NCBI GenBank assembly: GCA_900554835.1
Contig: USJD01000182.1
Coordinates: 1-7,028, forward strand
Direction of reading: 5' to 3'
Length of the DNA stretch: 7,028 nucleotides
From: an uncultured Prevotella sp.
GTDB taxonomy: Bacteria; Bacteroidota; Bacteroidia; Bacteroidales; Bacteroidaceae
The notes beneath the pieces were generated by a model that did no database searches, was not told the origin of the DNA, and saw only the letters and a program-made list of their open reading frames with translations. The translations under genes were made by a program, and so were the position numbers. Shown here in pieces: positions 1 to 5,334 of this stretch (the first letter of the stretch is position 1; each line of letters starts with the position of its first letter).

Positions 1-1358
1 ATGCCCATGCATTCGATGGCAAGTTTAACAATATTGATGGTAGAGAAACTGAGGTTTCCACGTGCAATACTTGTCTTTTCTCCCCAACGGTCTTCGAACA
101 CGCGGGTGCGGCAACCCATTGTGGCAATTTCCCACTTGTAGCGTTCAGGATCATCTGCATGCCATTTCTCATTCTGGTTGAATGTGGCATCGAGATTCAG
201 AAAGTTAGGGAAGAAACGACGGGCGGTTACCTTGCAAGCCAACTGATAGAGGTCATAGTTTCGATCCTCCTTCAGGTAGTTAACGCCACGCTTCTTCTTC
301 CAGATCTGGATAGGGAAGATAGCTGTTTCTCCATTTCCTACACCTTCGTATGTACTGAGCAGAATCTCTCGCATAATACAACGACCTTCAGCACTTGTAT
401 CTGTACCATAATTGATAGAAGAGAAAACTACCTGGTTACCGCCACGAGAGTGGATGGTATTCATATTGTGGATGAAAGCCTCCATTGCCTGATGTACACG
501 GTTTACGGTCTTGTTGATGGCGTGCTGCTCCAGGCGTGCTCTTCCCTGAAGATTGTCGAGTGGCTTCTCGATATAGTCATCGATAGGCGCATCATAAAGA
601 TCCTTGAGATCTTCTCCAGAGAGTTTCTCCAAGTTTTTCACTTCCTCCTGGTAAGACATTCTTACGTATGGAGCCAAGTAGAAGTCGAAAGCAGGAATAG
701 CTTGACCTCCGTGCATCTCGTTCTGACAGGTTTCCAGAGAGATGCAAGCCAGTACGGCTGCTGTCTCAATACGCTTGGCTGGACGGCTGGAACCATGGCC
801 TGCAGTGAAACCATGCTTCAGGATGACGTCGAGCGGATGCTGTACGCAAGTCAGACTCTTGGTTGGATAATAATCTTTGTCGTGTATATGAATGTAGTTG
901 TGCAGGACGGCGTCACGAACTTCCTCGCTGAGGAGGTAATCGTCAACGAATGGTTTGGTAGTTTCAGAAGCAAATTTCATCATCATGCCGGCAGGAGTGT
1001 CGGCATTCATGTTGGCGTTTTCGCGGGTGATATCATTGTTCTTGGCATTCACAATGCTCATGAATACATCACGTGTCTTTGCCTTGCGGGCAATGTTGCG
1101 CTGGTTGCGGTATGCGATGTACTTCTGTGCCACGTCTTTGCGGGCACTCTTCATAAGCTCCATCTCGATGGCATCCTGGATGGCTTCTACGCTCATCTGA
1201 TTCTTGCCACGATAGCTTACATGATCAGTGATTCTCTCAATAAGAGTTTCATCTTCACCCTTGTCTGTGTGCAACATGGCCTTACGTATGGCAGCCATGA
1301 TTTTCTGTTGATTGAAACCAACAATGCGTCCGTCACGCTTTACTACAGTTTGTATCAT
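1..1358 (-). CDS. nrdD: Anaerobic ribonucleoside-triphosphate reductase, N-terminal 452 residues (3' end beyond window)
   Basis: Class III ribonucleotide reductase, which makes dNTPs from NTPs in the cytoplasm without oxygen, using a glycyl radical installed by NrdG. Translating the minus strand from ATG 1358-1356 gives one open frame to the window edge. Residues 1 to about 95 form an ATP-cone (MIQTVVKRDGRIVGFNQQKI...), the allosteric dATP/ATP switch. The catalytic barrel follows, with typical NrdD blocks: SLTCVQHPLDV (168-178, C171 a candidate active-site Cys), ETCQNEMHGGQAIPAFDFYL (209-228), HSRGGNQVVFSSINYGTD (303-320), STYEGVGNGETAIFPIQIW (335-353), MGCRTRV (414-420, C416 the second candidate Cys) and RGNLSFSTINIVKLAIE (433-449). 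The C-terminal zinc site and glycyl-radical loop lie outside the window, as would nrdG if it is adjacent. The start is the first ATG before the ATP-cone; no strong ribosome-binding site is visible. The family assignment is firm. Confidence 0.96.
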   Translation of the reverse strand, partial: MIQTVVKRDGRIVGFNQQKIMAAIRKAMLHTDKGEDETLIERITDHVSYRGKNQMSVEAIQDAIEMELMKSARKDVAQKYIAYRNQRNIARKAKTRDVFMSIVNAKNNDITRENANMNADTPAGMMMKFASETTKPFVDDYLLSEEVRDAVLHNYIHIHDKDYYPTKSLTCVQHPLDVILKHGFTAGHGSSRPAKRIETAAVLACISLETCQNEMHGGQAIPAFDFYLAPYVRMSYQEEVKNLEKLSGEDLKDLYDAPIDDYIEKPLDNLQGRARLEQHAINKTVNRVHQAMEAFIHNMNTIHSRGGNQVVFSSINYGTDTSAEGRCIMREILLSTYEGVGNGETAIFPIQIWKKKRGVNYLKEDRNYDLYQLACKVTARRFFPNFLNLDATFNQNEKWHADDPERYKWEIATMGCRTRVFEDRWGEKTSIARGNLSFSTINIVKLAIECMG

Positions 1359-1449
1359 TTCTAGCTTTACTTTAAGATTGATATTTAATTAGCTTATTAT
1401 TAACATTTTACGCAAAAAGGAGGCAATATGAACCTCGATTTTGACATTG

Positions 1450-1457
1450 CAAAGATA
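1450..1457 (-). promoter_or_regulatory. Probable nrdD promoter, -7 element
   Basis: Read on the minus strand this is TATCTTTG followed by C, an exact match to the Bacteroidota -7 consensus TAnnTTTG. Transcription would start near 1444, leaving a leader of about 85 nt before nrdD. No TTTG is present 19-21 bases upstream. The promoter therefore seems to lack a -33 element and may need an activator; a GTTTTGGACAAC copy at 1481-1492 is centred about 42 bp upstream of the predicted start. Confidence 0.6.
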
Positions 1458-1480
1458 CAAAAGATATTTGAAAGTATTCC

Positions 1481-1492
1481 GTTTTGGACAAC
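1481..1492. promoter_or_regulatory. Candidate regulator site upstream of nrdD (GTTTTGGACAAC)
   Basis: This 12-mer differs by one base from GTTTTGGAAAAC at 1546-1557, whose reverse complement is at 1572-1583. The GTTTT-N2-AAAAC layout is dyadic. The site lies where the -33 box would be expected, centred near -42 of the inferred nrdD start, a usual place for an activator. Seen: the three copies and their positions. Inferred: that a regulator binds. It does not match the FNR consensus or the NrdR box as known in proteobacteria. Confidence 0.3.
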
Positions 1493-1541
1493 TTTTCTTT
1501 GGTTAAAAAATATTAAGTCGCTGATAATCAGACAATTAAAA

Positions 1542-1587
1542 AATCGTTTTGGAAAACTTTTGTATTTTGTTGTTTTCCAAAACGATT
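1542..1587 (-). terminator. Perfect 16-bp inverted repeat; terminator of the coaW unit or operator for nrdD
   Basis: The arms at 1542-1557 (AATCGTTTTGGAAAAC) and 1572-1587 are exact reverse complements around a 14-base loop. Read on the minus strand, the second arm runs into a tract of six T, then AATTG, 128 bp past the coaW stop. This fits an intrinsic terminator, although only 6 of the 16 pairs are G-C. Each arm also contains GTTTT-N2-AAAAC, a motif recurring at 1481-1492 upstream of nrdD, so an operator role is a real alternative. The two roles are not exclusive. Confidence 0.5.
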
Positions 1588-1684
1588 AATTGCTTATGCA
1601 TCAAAGAGTTATGCGATTTTTGCCCCGAAATGTTAATTATTGCTTATCCGGATGCTTTAGTCGATAAACCCTTTATATATGGGC

Positions 1685-1707
1685 TTTCTGCACCTCACTT
1701 GCAGAAA
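1685..1707 (-). other. Small hairpin just after coaW
   Basis: TTTCTGC (1685-1691) and GCAGAAA (1701-1707) form a perfect 7-bp stem with a 9-base loop, beginning 7 bases after the coaW stop on the minus strand. No T tract follows, so it is not a convincing terminator by itself. It could stabilise the mRNA 3' end or be chance. The rest of 1590-1684 is AT-rich with no gene that I can support. Confidence 0.3.
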
Positions 1708-1714
1708 TCTGTGC

Positions 1715-2548
1715 TTATTTCTGATTTCTTTTATAGTCAAGTGCTGCACCTATTGCCGTGCAGAATTCTGAATATTTAGGTATGCGGAACCTGACATTGT
1801 AGAGTTTCTCCATGGCAGGGAATACTTCCCGGCACTGAGGCATGAGGGTCAGGTTTCCGATGAGTACGAAATCCTTGATTCCCGACTCTAAGGAGGAAAG
1901 GATTGTGGCAGAACCGATACATTGCAGTACCATCCAGATGAGGCCTTTGGCAATATCTTCGCGGGATGCGTTTGCCTTGGCGTTGCTGAACAGAGATGCT
2001 ACGGCATTCATTGGTAGTCCTGGCAATGGTTTGGCGCTGATATCGCCTATGAGTAGGTTGATTTTGGAAACATCACCATCTTTTGCCAGATGGGCTATTT
2101 GCTTCACGTCGTCGGTCTTGAGCATGATGCGGCTCAGTCCTGCTAAGGTGCCGCCTCCGATGCCGATACCTCCGATGTGGCGTATGTTGTCGCCTTCGCA
2201 TTTCACGAGTGATGTACCCGTTCCCATGCTTACTACAATCATCCTGTCGAGCTTGCTTTCATATTTGGCACCAAGTCCGTCGGCTACAAATTCCTCGCTC
2301 TTGGAGGTAGGAAGTCCATAGATAGGCTCGTCTATATAAGCAGAGCCTACGCCGGTAAGCATCACATGTTCCACCTCAGAGAGGCTGATCTGGTTGTCGT
2401 GCAGGTATTTTCCGAATGCTCCATACAGAGACGTGATTGGGTCTGTAGCCTTGATGCGGATGGGACTTACTACGATTCCGTCTTCGTCAATGCCCACAAT
2501 CTTGGTGGTGGAGATACCTACATCGATACCAATTACTATTTTTTTCAT
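1715..2548 (-). CDS. coaW: Type II pantothenate kinase (CoaW/Fumble family)
   Basis: This 277-residue protein is close in length to the Staphylococcus aureus type II pantothenate kinase. The family phosphorylates pantothenate with ATP, the first committed step of CoA synthesis, and has the ASKHA actin-like fold. Visible motifs in order: phosphate-1 loop GIDVGISTTKIV (7-18); HVMLTGVGSA (61-70); EEF (85-87), where E86 aligns from memory with the catalytic Glu of the S. aureus enzyme; phosphate-2 loop SMGTGTSLV (107-115); GGIGIGGGTLAGLS (126-139), diagnostic of the family; and C-terminal FVLIGNLTLMP (227-237) with a closing AIGAAL (265-270). BadF-type ATPases share the fold and are the likeliest misannotation, but the GGGTLAGLS block and the length favour pantothenate kinase. 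Start is ATG 2548-2546. It lies 27 bp downstream of the transporter gene with no obvious promoter between, so co-transcription is likely. Confidence 0.85.
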   Translation of the reverse strand: MKKIVIGIDVGISTTKIVGIDEDGIVVSPIRIKATDPITSLYGAFGKYLHDNQISLSEVEHVMLTGVGSAYIDEPIYGLPTSKSEEFVADGLGAKYESKLDRMIVVSMGTGTSLVKCEGDNIRHIGGIGIGGGTLAGLSRIMLKTDDVKQIAHLAKDGDVSKINLLIGDISAKPLPGLPMNAVASLFSNAKANASREDIAKGLIWMVLQCIGSATILSSLESGIKDFVLIGNLTLMPQCREVFPAMEKLYNVRFRIPKYSEFCTAIGAALDYKRNQK

Positions 2549-2575
2549 TTTAGAGATATATTGTTTTTGAGTTTT

Positions 2576-4045
2576 TTAAAGCACACCCATCTTACAGAAA
2601 GTGATGAGCACACCATATCCGAGAATCATACTGATGAGACCGATGGTCAGACCTGCTTTCACCATATCGGTCTGCTGGATGAGTCCGGTAGAGTAGGCGA
2701 TGGCATTCGGAGGGGTGGAAATAGGAAGCGACATGGCGCAGGAAGCAGCCACGGCTACACCTATAATAATAGTAGAGGTTCCACCGATGCTTTCGAGTGA
2801 ACTGCCCATACCGGCACATACTACGGTCAGGATAGGAATCAGGAGAGCTGCAGTAGCGGTGTTGGAGATAAAGTTACTCAATGCAAAGCAGACGAGTCCT
2901 GAAACGATCATGATGACTACCGGGTTGAATGTGTCAAATGGAATACTCTTCACGGCATTCTCTGCTAACCCCGTACCATTCATGGCAAGACCCAAGGCAA
3001 AACCACCGGCTACCATCCAGATGACAGCCCAGTCGATTTCCTTCAGGTCGTCGGCTGTGAGCACACCGGTAAATGCAAATATGGCGATAGGCAACATGGC
3101 TACGGTATTGGCATTGATACCGAAATATTTCTTACCGAATACCCAGAGTACGATGGTCAGGATGAAGGTGGCAGCTACTACGATGGTACGCCAGTTGAAC
3201 TGGATGTCTCCCTGAATCTGCAGTTCGATAGTCTTCTGTGAGAAAGGGAACATCTTGCGGATAATAAACCATGCCAATACCAGCATGACGAGTACCATCG
3301 GGCACATAATCATCATCCAGTCACCGAAACCGATGTCGAGATTGAGTCCGTCTGGTGCTGTAAGAACCTTGTATGCGAAGGCATTAGGAGGTGTTCCGAT
3401 AGGAGTTCCCATACCGCCGAGGTTAGCTCCGATAGGGATGGCCATGGTGAGTGCTATTCTTCCCTTTCCGTTGGCAGGAAGTGCCTTGAACACAGGAGTC
3501 AGGAAGGTAAGCATCATGGCTGCGGTGGCAGTATTGGAGATAAACATGGAGAAGATGCCGGTGATGAGCATGAAGCCCAACAGTACATTTTCTGATTTCT
3601 TGCCGAAAGGAGCGATGAGAGTCTTAGCCATCAGTACGTCGAGTCCACTCTTGGTGGCGGCGATGGCCATCACGAAACCACCGAGGAAGAGGATGATGGT
3701 AGGGTCGGCAAAGCAGGCCATAATACCCTGATACTCCAGGAGGTTGCCGTATTCGCCTTCGGAACCTTGCATGATATTGAAGGCCGAGTCGGATACACCG
3801 AACAGCAATACGAAGATGATGACTACTGAGGTTGCCCAGGCAGGAATGGCTTCGGTGAGCCATAGCATGACCGCCATGACGAAGATGGCGATGACGCGTT
3901 GCTGAACGACTGTCAGCCCCTCGATGCCAAAGCTATCGATGGGCAGATTCCAAACTAGTGCGGTGAGCAGGGCGGTGATGGTAAACATCAGAGCCTTCTT
4001 GCGATTGAAGTCGCTGCTCAAAACTTTTTTGACGGTTTCTTGCAT
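2576..4045 (-). CDS. DASS/SLC13-family sodium-coupled anion transporter
   Basis: This is a 489-residue polytopic inner-membrane protein of the divalent anion:sodium symporter family, whose members import di- and tricarboxylates, sulfate or phosphate with sodium. The inverted-repeat signature is clear: SNT at 170-172 (in SMFISNTATAAMML) and again at 394-396 (in SNFISNTATAALLI). Each is followed by a GTPPN-type segment, GTPIGTPPNAFAY (213-225) and SLPISTPPNAIAY (439-451). These parts form the two helical hairpins that hold sodium and substrate. Many hydrophobic helices are visible, for example 52-64, 72-84, 116-130 and 423-440. I chose ATG 4045-4043 rather than the in-frame ATG at 4105, because the upstream 20 codons overlap the promoter at 4076-4106 and look non-coding. 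The substrate cannot be read from sequence. The linked pantothenate kinase makes a pantothenate-related acid worth considering beside C4-dicarboxylates. Confidence 0.93.
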   Translation of the reverse strand: MQETVKKVLSSDFNRKKALMFTITALLTALVWNLPIDSFGIEGLTVVQQRVIAIFVMAVMLWLTEAIPAWATSVVIIFVLLFGVSDSAFNIMQGSEGEYGNLLEYQGIMACFADPTIILFLGGFVMAIAATKSGLDVLMAKTLIAPFGKKSENVLLGFMLITGIFSMFISNTATAAMMLTFLTPVFKALPANGKGRIALTMAIPIGANLGGMGTPIGTPPNAFAYKVLTAPDGLNLDIGFGDWMMIMCPMVLVMLVLAWFIIRKMFPFSQKTIELQIQGDIQFNWRTIVVAATFILTIVLWVFGKKYFGINANTVAMLPIAIFAFTGVLTADDLKEIDWAVIWMVAGGFALGLAMNGTGLAENAVKSIPFDTFNPVVIMIVSGLVCFALSNFISNTATAALLIPILTVVCAGMGSSLESIGGTSTIIIGVAVAASCAMSLPISTPPNAIAYSTGLIQQTDMVKAGLTIGLISMILGYGVLITFCKMGVL

Positions 4046-4070
4046 TTTCTCTATGTTTTTTATGGATTTT

Positions 4071-4098
4071 GTCGGCAAATGTACGCAATATTTCCGAC
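4071..4098. promoter_or_regulatory. Inverted repeat over the transporter promoter (candidate operator)
   Basis: GTCGG (4071-4075) and CCGAC (4094-4098) are inverted copies flanking the -7 box. The dyad continues inward imperfectly: GTCGGCAAAT against ATTTCCGAC, one base missing. A protein bound here would cover the -7 box and the start site, as a repressor would. This is inferred from position and symmetry only. Confidence 0.3.
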
Positions 4099-4106
4099 AT
4101 AACAAA
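4076..4106 (-). promoter_or_regulatory. Promoter of the transporter-coaW unit
   Basis: On the minus strand a -33 TTTG (4103-4106) is followed by exactly 19 bases and TACATTTG (4076-4083), a full match to the Bacteroidota housekeeping promoter. Transcription should start near 4070, about 25 bases before the ATG at 4045. This supports the shorter transporter start. Confidence 0.75.
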
Positions 4107-4184
4107 ATATTAGATAGAAATATTCATCAAATACTGAGAAAAATTACAAAAAGAATGTTTTTCCGAAAAAAAATGATGCAAAAG

Positions 4185-4216
4185 GTTGGTCTTTTAAAAA
4201 TAAAGTATTATATTTG
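4185..4216 (+). promoter_or_regulatory. Promoter of the 4261-4578 gene
   Basis: TATATTTG (4209-4216) matches the -7 consensus TAnnTTTG, with GTTG (4185-4188) 20 bases upstream as an imperfect -33 box. The start should be near 4222, leaving about 40 nt of leader. It diverges from the transporter promoter with roughly 80 bp between the two, so a regulator bound there could affect both. Confidence 0.65.
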
Positions 4217-4260
4217 CGAAATCTTATAGTGAAAGATTATCTAACATAAATATTTATACC

Positions 4261-4578
4261 ATGACTCAAGTTACATTTGTTTTGGTTTTCTTTGTAGTGG
4301 TCATGCTGCTGGCATTTTCATTATACCACCACAAGAAGCACATAGAGTTTAAGATGTCGGACATCGAGAAGGCTGTCCGTAGTGCTTATCCTGAGGGTGT
4401 CACTTCTGTAAAGAAGGGAGACCTGGTAGTTGCTGTGAAGAAGTATTTCCATTGCAGTGCCAAGGATGCCCATTATATAATAGGTGTAGCTCGTAGAAAG
4501 AAGATCGTGGATATTGCTGCCGAGCAGGTATCATTGCATACGGAAAATTGCTCCTTAGAGGGCACAAAAATGCCATAG
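4261..4578 (+). CDS. Small membrane-anchored protein of unknown function
   Basis: This 105-residue protein belongs to no family I recognise. Residues 4-21 (VTFVLVFFVVVMLLAFSL) form one hydrophobic helix followed by a basic stretch (YHHKKH), which fits a single-span inner-membrane anchor with the rest in the cytoplasm by the positive-inside rule. Residues 34 to about 86 look globular and mixed, with a KKGDLVVAVKKYFHCSAKDAHYIIGVARRKKIVDI segment whose alternation of helix and strand could be a small winged-helix-like fold; that is a guess. The last 20 residues are polar with two scattered Cys in the whole chain (C56 and C98 by my count). Its own promoter (4185-4216) and good codon use support a real gene. 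It diverges from the transporter and stands alone, with a candidate terminator directly after. Confidence 0.75.
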   Translation: MTQVTFVLVFFVVVMLLAFSLYHHKKHIEFKMSDIEKAVRSAYPEGVTSVKKGDLVVAVKKYFHCSAKDAHYIIGVARRKKIVDIAAEQVSLHTENCSLEGTKMP

Positions 4579-4582
4579 TCAG

Positions 4583-4614
4583 GGCACAAAGTTGCCGTGC
4601 CTAAGCTATTTTTT
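4583..4614 (+). terminator. Candidate terminator of the 4261-4578 gene
   Basis: GGCAC (4583-4587) pairs with GTGCC (4597-4601), and a run of six T follows at 4609-4614. The stem is short and the T run starts 7 bases after it, so efficiency is uncertain. A near-copy, GGCACAAAAATGCC (4561-4574), overlaps the end of the coding region; both copies can form a 4-bp GGCA/TGCC hairpin. Confidence 0.45.
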
Positions 4615-4637
4615 CCCCTTCATTATTCATCATAGTC

Positions 4638-4747
4638 TAATGATGCGCTTTATTGAGGTCTAACGATGCGCTTTATTAAGGTCTAATGATGCGCTTTATT
4701 AGGTGTTAATGATGCGCTTTATTAGGTGCTAATGATGCGCATCATTA
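4638..4747. repeat. Array A: five tandem 18-bp palindromes with GCGC centres
   Basis: The cores are 4638-4655, 4661-4678, 4684-4701, 4707-4724 and 4730-4747, each separated by a 5-base spacer (AGGTC, AGGTC, GGTGT, GGTGC). The GCGC centres start at 4645, 4668, 4691, 4714 and 4737, exactly 23 bp apart. The common core is TAATGATGCGCTTTATTA, an imperfect dyad with one G-T and one T-T mismatch. The last core, TAATGATGCGCATCATTA, is a perfect palindrome. A 23-bp period rules out a repeated coding motif, and the spacers are far too short for CRISPR. The function is unknown; an array of dimer-binding sites on nearly one face of the helix is the simplest reading. Confidence 0.9.
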
Positions 4748-4752
4748 AGTCA

Positions 4753-4767
4753 TGTAGATTTTCTACA
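4753..4767. repeat. Short palindrome in register with array A
   Basis: TGTAGA (4753-4758) and TCTACA (4762-4767) are inverted around TTT. The centre (4760) lies about 21.5 bp from the centre of the last array A unit (4738.5), close to the array period. It may be a sixth, diverged position of the array or a chance hairpin. Confidence 0.35.
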
Positions 4768-4977
4768 AGTTATGTTCTTGAAAATCAGCAATTTACAGAT
4801 GAAGTGTGATGGCTGTATAAAGAATGAATCTTCTTTACATTAGCTTGGCTGATGTTCTCGTATTTTCAGACGCTTCTGTTTTCTCTGAGAATATCGTAAA
4901 TATGAAGGAAGATGGAAATGTACTGGTAATCAGATAGTTGCGTGTGTTTTGACAGGATGATGGCGTTGAGGAAAATC

Positions 4978-5085
4978 TATAGTCGTACGATTTTAACCCC
5001 TATCGTTGTACGACCATAACTCTGGAGTTGTACAACCATAGCATGTATAGTTGTACAACTGTAACTTTATAGTTGTACAACTATA
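4978..5085. repeat. Array B: five tandem 18-bp palindromes with GTAC centres
   Basis: The cores are 4978-4995, 5001-5018, 5023-5040, 5046-5063 and 5068-5085, with spacers of 5, 4, 5 and 4 bases. The GTAC centres start at 4985, 5008, 5030, 5053 and 5075. The last core, TATAGTTGTACAACTATA, is a perfect palindrome. The others carry one to about three imperfect pairs, and the unit farthest left reads TATAGTCGTACGATTTTA. The layout is the same as array A (five units, 18-bp core, 22-23-bp period, perfect copy at the right end), but the core sequence is unrelated. The array ends about 230 bp before the inferred start of the ATPase gene. Confidence 0.9.
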
Positions 5086-5100
5086 GGTCTTGTTCTTCAT

Positions 5101-5132
5101 AGAGAGCAGAAAATAGGGTATTTCAGTCTCTC
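5101..5132 (+). other. Possible hairpin downstream of array B
   Basis: GAGAG (5102-5106) pairs with CTCTC (5128-5132), and inside it AAATA (5111-5115) pairs with TATTT (5119-5123) around GGG, with a symmetric 4 by 4 internal loop. A T-rich stretch (TTGTTTTTG) begins 9 bases later. It might end a transcript passing through the arrays. Stability is modest and the call is tentative. Confidence 0.25.
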
Positions 5133-5255
5133 AATTCCCCTTGTTTTTGTCGCTAGATTCAAAACTTGTAGGTGTATGAAATATGGTTATATGTTTTGAC
5201 GGAAAGTTGTAGGATTTGAAGGATACTTTACCTCTGTAATAGGAAAAATCAACAT

Positions 5256-5292
5256 GAATTATGCAATTTGCATTATGCAATTTGCATAATTC
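5256..5292. promoter_or_regulatory. Nested direct and inverted repeats at the ATPase promoter (candidate operator)
   Basis: TTATGCAATTTGCA occurs twice in tandem (5259-5272 and 5273-5286). Each copy contains the odd palindrome ATGCAATTTGCAT (5261-5273 and 5275-5287). The block is bounded by an 11-bp perfect inverted repeat, GAATTATGCAA (5256-5266) and TTGCATAATTC (5282-5292). The right-hand copy contains the -33 box TTTG at 5281-5284, so a bound protein would probably compete with RNA polymerase. The 14-bp centre spacing is not a whole number of helical turns. Binding by the ATPase or the antitoxin is not shown. Confidence 0.5.
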
Positions 5293-5312
5293 AAAATAAA
5301 TAATTATCTTTG
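5281..5312 (+). promoter_or_regulatory. Promoter of the ATPase gene
   Basis: TTTG (5281-5284), then 20 bases, then TATCTTTG (5305-5312): a complete Bacteroidota promoter. The start is expected near 5318, giving a leader of 17 nt to ATG 5335 or 29 nt to ATG 5347. Confidence 0.78.
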
Positions 5313-5334
5313 CAGTCAAAAGTAACATTCTAAA

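Larger units (their letters stand above)
4579..5334. other. 756-bp intergenic stretch without a convincing gene
   Basis: From left to right this holds a candidate terminator (4583-4614), array A (4638-4747), a small palindrome (4753-4767), AT-rich sequence, array B (4978-5085), a possible hairpin (5101-5132) and the promoter of the ATPase gene (5281-5312). In 4768-4977 the only item of note is a 37-codon plus-strand frame, 4824-4937, reading MNLLYISLADVLVFSDASVF and on to NVLVIR. It could be a gene scrap but has no promoter, and I do not call it a gene. A 7-bp inverted repeat TAAAGAA/TTCTTTA lies at 4818-4837. I see no tRNA or known RNA family. Confidence 0.6.

Noticed and set aside
159..1364. 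Long plus-strand open frame of 401 codons
   Set aside because: It is antisense to nrdD, whose minus-strand translation shows unmistakable family motifs throughout; the plus frame has no recognisable domain.
1428..1589. 53-codon plus-strand frame starting after AAAGGAGG (MNLDFDIAKI...)
   Set aside because: The ribosome-binding-like sequence is attractive, but the frame runs through the nrdD promoter and ends inside the inverted repeat, has no promoter of its own, and the AGGAGG signal is not the main start cue in Bacteroidota.
4046..4105. Upstream in-frame start that would add 20 residues to the transporter
   Set aside because: It begins inside the -33 box of the promoter and lies upstream of the expected transcription start, so these codons would not be in the mRNA.
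2576..4105. Several plus-strand frames of 100-170 codons opposite the transporter and kinase
   Set aside because: They are shadows of the two minus-strand genes, with low-complexity composition and no motifs.
4824..4937. 37-codon plus-strand frame in the intergenic region
   Set aside because: It reads plausibly as protein, but it is short, has no TAnnTTTG promoter directly upstream, and matches no family I know; kept only as a remark on the spacer.
4638..5085. Arrays considered as CRISPR
   Set aside because: The spacers are 4-5 bases and similar to each other, the units are palindromes, and no cas gene is present in the window.
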